From: Amycolatopsis mongoliensis
GTDB taxonomy: Bacteria; Actinomycetota; Actinomycetes; Mycobacteriales; Pseudonocardiaceae
NCBI RefSeq assembly: GCF_030285665.1
Contig: NZ_CP127295.1
Span: forward strand, 1,860,001-1,924,000
DNA length: 64,000 nt
Direction of reading: 5' to 3'
Shown: positions 57,364 to 64,000 of the stretch, piece after piece
How the letters are laid out: each line of letters opens with the position of its first letter
Position numbering within the stretch: the stretch's first letter is position 1
Notes under the pieces: generated by a model
What the model was told of the DNA's origin: nothing
The model's database searches: none
Seen by the model: only the letters and a program-made list of their open reading frames with translations
Program-made: the position numbers and the translations under genes

Positions 57364-57442
57364 CGAACCGGTGCGCTGGATGCACATGAACGCCGCCCAT
57401 CCCTGGGAGCAGGCTCGCATCCAGCGCACCGGTTCGTTTTTT
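57364..57442 (+). terminator. Hairpin with T-run on the plus strand
   Basis: 20-nt perfect arms (57364-57383, CGAACCGGTGCGCTGGATGC, with 57417-57436) around a 33-nt loop, followed by TTTTTT (57437-57442), the only clear intrinsic-terminator signature with a U-tract in the window. It reads in the plus direction, so it should end the secreted-protein transcript; the MocR stop codon starts inside the T-run. Confidence 0.75.
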
Positions 57443-58890
57443 CAGGCGATCGGGGCGTCCAGGGAAGCCGGGGTGCCGCTGACCGACGCCGCCGCGGCGC
57501 TCAGCCGCCGGACCGCTTCCTCGATCTTGTCCGGCGGCAGGGAGAACGGCAGCCGGATCCACCGCTCGAGTCCGCCGTGGACGCCGAAGCGGGAGCCGGG
57601 CGCCACCTGGACGCCGTGGCTCGCCGCCGCCACCGCCAGCCGCGAGCTCACCGGCTCCGGCATGCGGCACCACAGCGACAGCCCGCCCTTCGGCAGCGTG
57701 AACGTCCAGTCCGGCAGGTACCGGTGCACCGCGCCGGCCAGCGCGTCGCGGTAGCCGCGCAGCTCCTCGCGACGGCGGGCCAGCGCGGCTTCGTCGGCCA
57801 GCAGCTCGGTCAGCACGATCTGCTCGAACACCGGTGAGCCCAGGTCGACCGCGTACCGCGCCGAAACGAGCCGGCCGAGCAGGTCCTCCGACGCGCGGAT
57901 CCAGCCGAGCCGCAGGCCGCCCCAGTGCGTCTTCGACGCCGATCCCACGCAGATCGCCAGGTCGCCGGCGAACGCGGCCAGCGGCGGCGGCCCGTCGAGC
58001 GGGTCGCCTTCCAGATCCAGCTCGACGAGCGTCTCGTCGACGACGGCCGGTGTCCGGGAGCGGGCCAGCACGGCGCCGAGCCGGGTGCGGCCTTCGGCGT
58101 CCAGGCGGAGGCCGGTCGGGTTCTGGAAGTCGACGACGAGGTAGGCGAACCGCGGGTTCGCCTGGCGCAGCGCCGCGTCGACGCCCGCGATGTCCCAGCC
58201 GCGCGGCCCGGTCGGGTCGAGCGCCACCGGCACCGGGATCGCGTGCGCGGCGCGGATCGCCTCCAGTGCGTTCGGGTACGTCGGCTGCTCCACGAGGACG
58301 CGGTCGCCGGGACCCGCGAGCATGCGCAGGACCAGCACGAACGCGTGGTGCGCGCCGTTGGTGACCATCACCTGCGCGGGCGTCGTCGGCAGCCCGCGTT
58401 CGGTGTAGCGCCGCGCGATCTTCTCCCGCAGGCCGAGCAGGCCGCGTTCCTGGTAGCCGTGGTCCCCCAGGTGGTCGGCGAGCCGGCCGCGAGCCGCGTC
58501 GACCGCGGCGGCCGTGCCCGGGATGGCCGGCGAGGACGCGTGGGTGAAGTCGATCGAGCCGTCCCCCGCCGGGGCGAGCGGCCCGCGACGACGACGTCCG
58601 GGTGCGGCGATCCACGACCCCGCGCCGCGGCGGCTCGCGACGAACCCGCTTTCCCGCAGCCGGTCCAGGGCCCCGCCGATCAGCGTCCGGCTGGCGCCGA
58701 GCGCGTCGGCCAGCTCGCGCTCGGCGGGCAGCCGGGTGCCGAGCGGGAGCTGGCCGTCCAGCACCTGCAGTTCGATGGCCGCGGCCAGGTCGGCCGCCCC
58801 CTGCCGAGACCCGCCTTGCCGCCACGAGCCCAGCATGACGGCCAATCGGGGACCGGAGATGCGTCCACCTACCGGGATGACGGATTCCAT
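57442..58890 (-). CDS. MocR-type GntR/aminotransferase regulator (YczR-like)
   Basis: A 482-residue chimeric regulator. The GntR winged HTH (about 30-100) reads ELQVLDGQLPLGTRLPAERELADALGASRTLIGGALDRLRESGFVASRRGAGS. The aminotransferase-like part contains TNGAHHAFVLVLRMLAGPGDRVLVEQPTYP, NPTGLRLD, VDETLVELDL and the PLP Lys in GSASKTHWGGLRLGW. MocR proteins sense PLP and often control an adjacent divergent transporter; here the neighbour is a YczE-like membrane protein, the classic YczR-YczE pair. ATG 58890. Confidence 0.9.
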   Translation of the reverse strand: MESVIPVGGRISGPRLAVMLGSWRQGGSRQGAADLAAAIELQVLDGQLPLGTRLPAERELADALGASRTLIGGALDRLRESGFVASRRGAGSWIAAPGRRRRGPLAPAGDGSIDFTHASSPAIPGTAAAVDAARGRLADHLGDHGYQERGLLGLREKIARRYTERGLPTTPAQVMVTNGAHHAFVLVLRMLAGPGDRVLVEQPTYPNALEAIRAAHAIPVPVALDPTGPRGWDIAGVDAALRQANPRFAYLVVDFQNPTGLRLDAEGRTRLGAVLARSRTPAVVDETLVELDLEGDPLDGPPPLAAFAGDLAICVGSASKTHWGGLRLGWIRASEDLLGRLVSARYAVDLGSPVFEQIVLTELLADEAALARRREELRGYRDALAGAVHRYLPDWTFTLPKGGLSLWCRMPEPVSSRLAVAAASHGVQVAPGSRFGVHGGLERWIRLPFSLPPDKIEEAVRRLSAAAASVSGTPASLDAPIA

Positions 58891-58906
58891 CAGGCCAATA
58901 TCCCGA

Positions 58907-58951
58907 AAGTGGCTATGGTTTACAAGACCACTTGCCCTTGATAGTGGGGGC
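58907..58951 (+). promoter_or_regulatory. Candidate MocR operator and yczE promoter
   Basis: AAGTGG (58907-58912) and CCACTT (58928-58933) form an inverted repeat with a 15-nt gap between the divergent genes. TTTACA (58919-58924) and GATAGT (58940-58945) could be -35 and -10 for the plus strand (15-nt spacing); the -10 ends 6 nt before GTG 58952. Confidence 0.5.
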
Positions 58952-59593
58952 GTGGCTCAAATCGATCTCCGGCCCGTCCGGATCTCCCGTGACCCCGTCC
59001 GCCGCAGCGTCCAGCTCGTGGCCGGCCTCGCCCTCTACGGCACCAGCGTCGCCTTCGTGACCCGGGCCGGCCTCGGCCTGGAGCCGTGGAGCGTGCTGGC
59101 CGAGGGCGTCATGAAGCACACCGGCCTGACCTTCGGCACGGTGACTGGGCTGATCTCGGTGGCCGTGCTGCTCCTGTGGATCCCGCTGCGCCAGCGGCCC
59201 GGGATCGGCACCATCGCGAACGTCGTCGTCATCTCGGTGGTGGTCGACCTCGTCCGCGCGGTGCTGCCCGACCAGCACGAGCTCGGCTGGCAGATCGCGT
59301 TGCTGGCCGGCGGGGTGGCGCTCAACGGCGTCGCGACCGCCACCTACGTCGGCGCCCGGCTCGGCCCGGGCCCCCGCGACGGCCTGATGACCGGGCTCGC
59401 GGGGCGCACCGGCTGGTCGGTCCGGCTGGTGCGCACCGGCATCGAGGTCACCGTGGTCGGCATCGGCTTCCTGCTCGGCGGGACCGTCGGGATCGGCACC
59501 GTGCTCTACGCCCTGGCCATCGGCCCGCTCACCCAGGCACTGCTGCCGCTGACCACCTGGCGCGACCGTGCCGCCGAGGCCGCGATGCCGTGA
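58952..59593 (+). CDS. YczE/YyaS/YitT-family membrane protein
   Basis: A 213-residue membrane protein with about five hydrophobic segments: LVAGLALYGTSVAFVTRAGLGLEPWSVLAEGV, GTVTGLISVAVLLLWIPLRQRPGIGTIANVVVISVVVDLVRAVLP, WQIALLAGGVALNGVATATYVGARLGPGPRDGLMTGLAGRTG and VRTGIEVTVVGIGFLLGGTVGIGTVLYALAIGPLTQALLPL. The family is thought to act in export or membrane physiology; no substrate is known. GTG 58952 is likely leaderless. The stop codon lies inside palindrome B copy 3. Confidence 0.88.
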   Translation: MAQIDLRPVRISRDPVRRSVQLVAGLALYGTSVAFVTRAGLGLEPWSVLAEGVMKHTGLTFGTVTGLISVAVLLLWIPLRQRPGIGTIANVVVISVVVDLVRAVLPDQHELGWQIALLAGGVALNGVATATYVGARLGPGPRDGLMTGLAGRTGWSVRLVRTGIEVTVVGIGFLLGGTVGIGTVLYALAIGPLTQALLPLTTWRDRAAEAAMP

Positions 59594-59640
59594 ATGACTC
59601 ATTCACCTCGTCCGGCGACATGAATGACTCATTCCTGTCA
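59590..59640. repeat. Palindromic element family B, copy 3
   Basis: GTGAATGACTCATTCAC (59590-59606) and a partly degraded second unit TGAATGACTCATTC (59621-59634) lie between the convergent YczE-like and Clp-N genes. The second unit is in direct rather than strict inverted order and ends differently, so this is a divergent copy. It contains the YczE stop codon. Confidence 0.75.
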
Positions 59641-59680
59641 TCGGACCAGCCGCCACGACCCGAACCTCGGACGCGCGGCG

Positions 59681-60208
59681 CTAGCCGGCTTTGCGCTGCT
59701 GCACGGCCCGGCGCAGCGTCGGGTAGTCGGCGCCGCGCCGGGCGAGCACGTCGTCGGTGTCCCGCTGCTGGGCCAGTGCCAGCAGGATGTGCTCCTGCCC
59801 GAGGTGCTTGTCCCCCAGCCGGACGGCTTCCTTGAGGCTCAGCTCCAGGGTCTTCTTCGACTGGGCGGTGAACGGGATGTGCCCGCGCTTGGCCGGCCCG
59901 AGCCGGCCGGCGAGCGCGCCCTCGCCGTGGGTCTGCTCGACGCGTTCGACGATCTGCTCGACGTCGATGCCGAACTCGGTGAGTGCCTCGGCGTCGGCGT
60001 CGCTGACCCCGCCGCGGCGCCGGGTGCGCGCCAGTTCGGCGGCGATCTCGTCGGTGGAGACGCCCAGGTCGGTGAGCAGGGGAACGCCGGTCTTGACCAG
60101 CCCGGCCAGCAGGTGCGCCGGCCCGATCTCCACCGAACCGGACTCCCGCGCCACGATCTGCGCTTCGACGACCGCCATCCGCGCTTCCGCCGTGAACCGT
60201 TCGAACAT
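59681..60208 (-). CDS. Clp N-terminal (R) domain protein
   Basis: A 175-residue protein resembling the paired Clp repeat domains of ClpA/ClpC without an ATPase: MFERFTAEARMAVVEAQIVARESGSVEIGPAHLLAGLVK, then a second repeat ...FTAQSKKTLELSLKEAVRLGDKHLGQEHILLALAQQ. Such proteins may deliver substrates to the Clp protease or act as regulators. ATG 60208 overlaps the HTH stop by 1 nt (ATGA), so they are coupled. Confidence 0.85.
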   Translation of the reverse strand: MFERFTAEARMAVVEAQIVARESGSVEIGPAHLLAGLVKTGVPLLTDLGVSTDEIAAELARTRRRGGVSDADAEALTEFGIDVEQIVERVEQTHGEGALAGRLGPAKRGHIPFTAQSKKTLELSLKEAVRLGDKHLGQEHILLALAQQRDTDDVLARRGADYPTLRRAVQQRKAG

Positions 60209-60417
60209 CAGTGCCTCCCGTACTTCTTGTGCACGGCCTGCCGGCTGACCCCCAGCTCGGCGGCGATCTCCTGCCATGACCAGCCGTCGATCCGCGCACT
60301 GCGGACCTGCACGGCCTCCAGTTGTTCCACCAGCCGCCGGAGCGCGGCGACCGCTCGCAGTCCCACCCGGGGATCGCGGTCGCCGGCCCGGGCGGCCAGG
60401 TCCGTCGCTTCCGTCAT
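60208..60417 (-). CDS. Small helix-turn-helix protein
   Basis: A 69-residue protein: MTEATDLAARAGDRDPRVGL..., then RRLVEQLEAVQVRSARIDGW and SWQEIAAELGVSRQAVHKKYGRH, a single HTH of the sigma-region-4/LuxR type. ATG 60417. Minus-strand TTGACA (60453-60448), a 17-nt spacer and TAGGTT (60430-60425) end 7 nt before ATG, predicting leaderless mRNA. Twin operators lie on this promoter. It is coupled with the Clp-N gene. Confidence 0.82.
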   Translation of the reverse strand: MTEATDLAARAGDRDPRVGLRAVAALRRLVEQLEAVQVRSARIDGWSWQEIAAELGVSRQAVHKKYGRH

Positions 60418-60420
60418 GTC

Positions 60421-60465
60421 TGTCAACCTACGTTGACAAGACCGGCTTGTCAACCTGGGTTGACA
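60421..60465. promoter_or_regulatory. Twin operators with overlapping divergent promoters
   Basis: TGTCAAC-N4-GTTGACA occurs twice (60421-60438 and 60448-60465), centres 27 nt apart. Their arms also supply consensus -35 hexamers in both directions: TTGACA (60453-60448, minus) with TAGGTT at 60430-60425, and TTGACA (60433-60438, plus) with a 17-nt spacer to TGGGTT (60456-60461). Binding of the HTH protein could silence both the HTH-ClpN operon and the facing phosphatase-like gene. Confidence 0.78.
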
Positions 60466-60509
60466 GGATTCGGCGCGAAGGTCCCCGACCGGCGACGTAC
60501 AGTCGGGTG

Positions 60510-61295
60510 ATGCCCGAGATCGTCATCGCCGAGCGGGCCGGGGTGGGCGCCGACGGCCACCCACGTCCGACCGAGGACCACGTCGTCGTGCTGGACAACG
60601 CCGTGTTCGTCCTCGACGGCGCCACGTCGTCGGACCCCTCGCAACCGCCGGGCGGCTGGTACGCCGAACGGCTGGCCCGGCACCTCGCCGACGACCTCCG
60701 CGCGGCGCCCGCCGCCGCCCTGACGGACGTCCTGACCGGCGCGATCGCCGCCGTGACGACCGAGAACGAGCTGCGGCCGCAGCAGTCGCCGTCGAGCACG
60801 GTCGCCGCCGTGCGCTGGCTCGAGGACCGCGTCGACGCGCTGGTGCTGGCCGACAGCCCGGTGGTCGGGTTCGGCGGCTTCGGCGTCGACGTCGTCTCCG
60901 ACGACCGCCTAGCCCGGCTGCGGCGGCGGGGGATGCTCCAGACCGGCGCGGACGTCCGGCGCCGGCGCAACGCCCACGACGGCTTCTGGGTCGCCGAAGC
61001 CGACCCGGGCGCGGCCGCGCACGCCGTCCGCCGCAGCTGGCCGCGGGCCGACGTCGACGCCGTCCTGCTCGCCAGCGACGGCGTCTCCATCGGTGTCGAC
61101 CAGTACGAGCTGTTCGACTGGCTCGAGGTCCTGGCGATCACCCGCACCGACGGTCCGGACGCCGTGCTGGACGCCGTCCGGACCGCGGAGAAGCAGGACC
61201 CGGACGGCGAGCGCTGGCCGCGTCCGAAACGCCACGACGACCAGGCGCTCGTGCTGATCGACTTCGCATCCGGGGGAATTCAGGGTCTTCCCTGA
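60510..61295 (+). CDS. PP2C-like phosphatase domain protein
   Basis: A 261-residue protein resembling bacterial PP2C/PPM: PRPTEDHVVVLDNAVFVLDGATSSDPSQPPGGWYAERLA, SPSSTVAAVRW, RVDALVLADSPVV and ADVDAVLLASDGVSIGVDQY... KRHDDQALVLIDF. The Asp residues match the metal-binding DGATS and SDG motifs, so dephosphorylation of proteins is likely. TACAGT (60498-60503) ends 6 nt before ATG 60510, which suggests a leaderless start. It faces the HTH-ClpN operon. Confidence 0.8.
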   Translation: MPEIVIAERAGVGADGHPRPTEDHVVVLDNAVFVLDGATSSDPSQPPGGWYAERLARHLADDLRAAPAAALTDVLTGAIAAVTTENELRPQQSPSSTVAAVRWLEDRVDALVLADSPVVGFGGFGVDVVSDDRLARLRRRGMLQTGADVRRRRNAHDGFWVAEADPGAAAHAVRRSWPRADVDAVLLASDGVSIGVDQYELFDWLEVLAITRTDGPDAVLDAVRTAEKQDPDGERWPRPKRHDDQALVLIDFASGGIQGLP

Positions 61296-61329
61296 TCACG
61301 GCCGTCCCGTTCTCCGAGAACCTGGAGGC

Positions 61330-62160
61330 ATGGGGACGGAACAGGGGAAGCGCACGAGACCGTGGCGGCTCGTGGCGCTGGGCGCGATCGGCTGGGGGCT
61401 GTTCACGGCCGTGGTGCTGCACATCATCAGTTCGCACAACCCGGTGTACGACACGCTGTCGAGCTACACCGTGACCGACCGGGGCGAAGGCATGCTCGCC
61501 GCGAGCGTGTTGTCGCTGGCCATCGGCTCGCTGGCCGTGCTCGGCGCGCTGCACGCCGCCGGCGTGCCGCTGTCGCGGACGACCCGGCTGCTGCTCGCAC
61601 TCTGGTCGCTCGGGCTGGCCGCGGCGGCGGTATTCCCGGCGAGCTACCCGGCGGCGCCGGACCCGGTCAGCGGCGAGATCCACCTCTACGCGTGCCTGGT
61701 CGCGTTCCTGAGTCTGCCCGGCGCGGCGATCTCGCTGCTGGAACCGTTGCGGGGACGGCCCGAACGGGCCGCCGTCGTGCGGGCGATCCGGCTGAGCGCG
61801 GGCGCGTTCGGGCTGTTCGCGGTCAGCTTCGTGCTGGTGCGGTTGAGCGAGGCGGAAATCGGGCCGTTCCCGGAGCTCTCGGACGCGTTCCCGATCGGCG
61901 TCATGCAGCGGCTGCTGCTGCTCGCCGACGTCGTCCTGCTCGGCACGCTGCTGCGGGTCGCGACCCGGCTGGAGTCAGCCTTCGACGGCCGCCGCGAATT
62001 CGGGCGCGTAGCCGTACAGGCCGGGCATCCCGCCGGTGTGCAGGAACACCACGTGGTCGTCGGGGGCGAAGTGACCGGCCCATTCGACCAGCGCGGCGGC
62101 CACCTTGCCGGTGTAAACCGGATCGAGCACAACTCCCTCGGTGCGGCCGAAAAGCCGTAG
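61330..62160 (+). CDS. DUF998 membrane protein with run-on C-terminus
   Basis: A 276-residue frame. Residues 1-215 are a DUF998-type membrane protein with six hydrophobic segments (VALGAIGWGLFTAVVLHIISS, SYTVTDRG, MLAASVLSLAIGSLAVLGAL, ...). The ORF then runs 186 nt further, antisense to the 3' end of the desulfhydrase gene, with a hydrophilic Gly/His-rich tail. A stop may have been lost, or the tail may be spurious. ATG 61330 follows GGAGGC. The upper gene body is well supported; the tail is not. Confidence 0.75.
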   Translation: MGTEQGKRTRPWRLVALGAIGWGLFTAVVLHIISSHNPVYDTLSSYTVTDRGEGMLAASVLSLAIGSLAVLGALHAAGVPLSRTTRLLLALWSLGLAAAAVFPASYPAAPDPVSGEIHLYACLVAFLSLPGAAISLLEPLRGRPERAAVVRAIRLSAGAFGLFAVSFVLVRLSEAEIGPFPELSDAFPIGVMQRLLLLADVVLLGTLLRVATRLESAFDGRREFGRVAVQAGHPAGVQEHHVVVGGEVTGPFDQRGGHLAGVNRIEHNSLGAAEKP

Positions 62161-63003
62161 CGCGTGCCAGACCGCGTCGGTCGGGATGCCGTAGCCGGGA
62201 CCGAGGGTCGAGTCGCTCATCTTCGTGTGCGCGAGCGACGGCGGCTCGACGCCGAGCAGCTTCGCCGCGCCGTCGACGAGGTCGCGGAGGTTCTCGGTGG
62301 CCTCGTCGAGCGGGTGGCTGACGCAGGCGATGCCGACGCCGAGGTTCCCGAGGAGCGCGGTGCCCAGCACCACGCCGGCCGCGGTGCCACCGCTGGCGTG
62401 CGGGACGACGAGGTGGGCGCGTTCGACGCCGCGTTCTTCGAGCTGCTTCGCGAGTTCGCAGGTGGCACGGACGTAACCGAGGGCGCCCAGGTCGTTGGAG
62501 CCGCCGACCGGGATCGTGGCGACCTTCCGGCCCTCGGCGGTGGCTTCGGCGACGAGCCGGTCGTAGGTGCGGCCGGTCTCCTCGCCGTCGGCGCAGACGT
62601 GGACGGTCGCGCCGAAGAGCTTGTCGAGCGGGATGTTGCCGCCGCGTTCGTACGCTTCGCCGTCGCGCGGGACCTTCGCGGTGAGGACGAGTTCGCAGCG
62701 CAGCCCGAGCTTCGCGCAGGCGGCGGCGGTCTGGCGGCCGTGGTTGGTCTGGAGCGCGCCGAACGTGATCACGGTGTCCGCGCCGGCTTCCTTCGCGGCG
62801 CCGAGGTGGTATTCGAGCTTGCGGAGCTTGTTGCCGCCGGCGCCGAGCGGGTGGACGTCGTCGCGCTTCAGCCAGAGGTTCCGCAGACCGAGGGCTTCGC
62901 CGAGCCGGGGCGCTTCCTGCAGCGGCGTGGGCCAGCCGCCCAGGTCGACGCGGGGGATCGCGGCGAGTGCGGCGTCGGGGAATCCGGCGAAGTCGAACGT
63001 CAT
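61975..63003 (-). CDS. D-cysteine desulfhydrase/1-aminocyclopropane-1-carboxylate deaminase-like PLP enzyme
   Basis: A 342-residue fold-type II PLP enzyme: WPTPLQEAPRLGEALG, LWLKRDDVHPLGAGGNKLRKLEYHLGAA (PLP Lys in GGNK), ALQTNHGRQTAAACAKLG, VPHASGGTAAGVVLGTALLG and FLHTGGMPGLYGYAPEF. These are signatures of the D-cysteine desulfhydrase/ACC deaminase group; the exact substrate (D-Cys, ACC, D-Ser) is not decided by the sequence. ATG 63003. Its 3' end overlaps the DUF998 frame by 186 nt. Confidence 0.9.
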   Translation of the reverse strand: MTFDFAGFPDAALAAIPRVDLGGWPTPLQEAPRLGEALGLRNLWLKRDDVHPLGAGGNKLRKLEYHLGAAKEAGADTVITFGALQTNHGRQTAAACAKLGLRCELVLTAKVPRDGEAYERGGNIPLDKLFGATVHVCADGEETGRTYDRLVAEATAEGRKVATIPVGGSNDLGALGYVRATCELAKQLEERGVERAHLVVPHASGGTAAGVVLGTALLGNLGVGIACVSHPLDEATENLRDLVDGAAKLLGVEPPSLAHTKMSDSTLGPGYGIPTDAVWHALRLFGRTEGVVLDPVYTGKVAAALVEWAGHFAPDDHVVFLHTGGMPGLYGYAPEFAAAVEG

Positions 63004-63037
63004 CGGCCCTCCAGGCTCGGTCGTCCGCCCACTGTAG

Positions 63038-63124
63038 AGCGCCCCAATGTGGCGTTCGGTGCGTCTGACGCACCCAATGTGGCGTTCGGTGCGTCAGACG
63101 CAACCAACGCCACATTGGGGCGTT
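63038..63124. repeat. 87-bp modular palindrome, family C, copy 3
   Basis: The outer arms (AGCGCCCCAATGTGGCGTT and complement) match copy 1, but the central module is inverted relative to it: copy 1 has CAGACGCACCGAACG... in the middle, copy 3 has CTGACGCACCCAATG.... Unlike copies 1 and 2, it lies between divergent genes, the desulfhydrase and amidase starts. Confidence 0.88.
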
Positions 63125-63157
63125 CGGGAGTAGCCGGAAACCATCGGTATCCGGTAA

Positions 63158-63175
63158 CGTTCGTTCGAACGAACG
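63158..63175. promoter_or_regulatory. Perfect 18-bp palindromic operator upstream of amidase
   Basis: CGTTCGTTCGAACGAACG is a perfect palindrome 20 nt before the amidase ATG. It is of the size of a TetR- or LacI-type operator. The matching regulator is not in the window. Confidence 0.7.
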
Positions 63176-63194
63176 AGAACCTTCGGGGGCCGCC

Positions 63195-64000
63195 ATGACA
63201 GCCATGAGCCTGGACTTCACCGGTCTCACCGCGCAGGCCGCGCAGCTCGCCGCCGGCGAGGTCACCTCCGCCGAGCTCACCGCGACGGCGCTCGGGCGCG
63301 CGCTCGCGAGTCAGCCCACGCTCAACGCCTTCCGGCACCTGCGCGACGACGCGGCTCTCGCCGAAGCAGCCGAAGCGGACCAGCGGCTCGAGGCCGGGGA
63401 CCGCAAACCCCTGCTCGGCGTCCCCGTCGCCATCAAGGACGACGTCGACCTCACCGGCCTTCCCACGTCCTTCGGCTGCGCCGGTGAGTTCCCGGTGGCC
63501 ACCACCGACGCGCCCGCCGTCGCGCTGCTGCGCGAGGCCGGTGCTGTCATCATCGGCAAGACCAACACCCCCGAGCTGGGCCAATGGCCGTTCACCGAGG
63601 GCCCGGCCTTCGGCGTGACACGCAATCCGTGGCACGCCGGTCACACCCCCGGGGGTTCTTCGGGCGGGAGCGCGGCCGCGGTGGCGTCGGGGGTCATCGC
63701 GGCCGCGCTCGGTTCCGACGGCGCCGGCTCGGTGCGCATCCCGGCCGCGTGGACCGGGCTGGTCGGCATCAAGACCCAGCGCGGCCGGATCCCGACCGAC
63801 GGCGAGCTCTTCCACGGCCTGACCGTGCTCGGGCCGCTCGCCCGGACCGTCGAGGACGCCGCGCTGCTGCTGGACGTCACCGCCGCCACCGGCACCGCGT
63901 TCCGGACCGCCGCGACGCGCGAACCCGGCCGGCTGCGGATCGGGCTGTCGACCAAGATCCCGTTCACCGCGACCAAGACCCGGCTCGACCCGGTCGTCGA
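63195..64000 (+). CDS. Amidase signature family protein, 3' end outside window
   Basis: An amidase of the Ser-cisSer-Lys type, probably glutamyl-tRNA amidotransferase A-like or a free-amide hydrolase. The Lys is in PVAIKDDVDLTGLPTSFGC, the cis-Ser in HTPGGSSGGSAAAVASG, and the Ser nucleophile in GSDGAGSVRIPAAWTGLVGIK. About 268 residues are inside the window; the gene continues beyond base 64000. ATG 63195 is used; ATG 63204 (MSLDFTG) is an alternative. Without a GatB partner nearby, a stand-alone amidase is more likely than GatA. Confidence 0.87.
   Translation, partial: MTAMSLDFTGLTAQAAQLAAGEVTSAELTATALGRALASQPTLNAFRHLRDDAALAEAAEADQRLEAGDRKPLLGVPVAIKDDVDLTGLPTSFGCAGEFPVATTDAPAVALLREAGAVIIGKTNTPELGQWPFTEGPAFGVTRNPWHAGHTPGGSSGGSAAAVASGVIAAALGSDGAGSVRIPAAWTGLVGIKTQRGRIPTDGELFHGLTVLGPLARTVEDAALLLDVTAATGTAFRTAATREPGRLRIGLSTKIPFTATKTRLDPVV

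Larger units (their letters stand above)
56941..57441. other. Intergenic region between secreted-protein and MocR genes
   Basis: About 500 nt between convergent genes. It holds a possible Cys-rich minus-strand peptide ORF (56987-57073), a long hairpin (57270-57320), and a hairpin followed by six Ts (57364-57442). Nothing else was recognised. Confidence 0.55.

Noticed and set aside
57364..57442. tRNA or small stable RNA at the long hairpin
   Set aside because: The folded shape is a single long stem with a 33-nt loop, not a cloverleaf, and a T-run follows, which fits a terminator better.
31944..63124. Insertion sequence or MITE ends in the family A-C palindromes
   Set aside because: No transposase, target-site duplication or long terminal repeats were seen; dispersal of small palindromes is evident but not by a recognisable IS.

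Overview
The window is 64 kb of very GC-rich actinobacterial chromosome. A mycothiol glycosyltransferase (mshA), a Rex repressor, the SenX3-RegX3 pair, a BldN-type developmental sigma factor with its RsbN-type anti-sigma, an HBHA-like protein and many GTG and leaderless-type starts point to a filamentous member of the Pseudonocardiales, most likely Amycolatopsis. This is inferred from protein content, not from a marker gene. No rRNA, tRNA, CRISPR array, insertion sequence or prophage was seen.

Layout. (1) 1-31.2 kb is a core block whose gene order resembles the M. tuberculosis Rv0481c-Rv0509 region and the Streptomyces rex-bldN region, as I remember them: hemA, rex, a molybdopterin oxidoreductase, glutaredoxin, acyl-CoA ligase, bldN-rsbN, a SerB-like phosphatase, acyltransferase, SDR, bS22, an HTH protein, proC, thioesterase, TIM-barrel isomerase, a Pro-rich membrane protein, Ppx, RegX3-SenX3, an aldo/keto reductase pair, gpm, a DUF4349 lipoprotein, YbjN, mshA, L,D-transpeptidase, murB and DUF2505. 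(2) 31.1-47.6 kb is an accessory stretch: methyltransferases, DedA, purU, an alcohol dehydrogenase with a TetR regulator, a betaine-type ABC transporter lacking its ATPase, an AbiE type IV toxin-antitoxin pair, and an overlapping YbaK/ornithine-cyclodeaminase/MIO-lyase operon. (3) 47.6-49.1 kb returns to core order (DUF2516, HBHA, XRE regulator). (4) 49.2-64 kb mixes housekeeping and accessory genes: a PCMT-like methyltransferase, zinc-ribbon proteins, CGNR protein, DUF445, a DapC-like aminotransferase, a secreted Pro/Thr-rich protein behind a structured leader, MocR-YczE, an HTH/Clp-N pair facing a phosphatase-like gene, a PLP desulfhydrase and a truncated amidase.

Regulatory DNA is unusually readable. 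Visible sites include a Rex operator before rex-hemA, a BldN-like promoter before rsbN, twin TetR operators between adh and tetR, a 10-bp-arm inverted repeat before abiE, a 9-bp-arm operator containing the -35 of the HBHA operon, and twin operators overlapping two facing promoters at 60.4 kb. About ten genes have a TANNNT -10 only 6-7 nt before the start codon, which suggests leaderless mRNAs. Several families of long near-perfect palindromes mostly mark 3' ends; three occur as repeated copies, and one (87 bp) has a central module inverted between copies. A cluster of DnaA boxes lies between two convergent genes at 52.4 kb, away from any origin gene.

The most novel leads are the 87-bp modular palindrome, the DnaA-box cluster, the YbaK-OCD-lyase operon whose lyase has a Ser-Ser-Gly MIO triad and other changed residues, the structured RNA leader at 55.6 kb, and the promoter/operator design at 60.4 kb.
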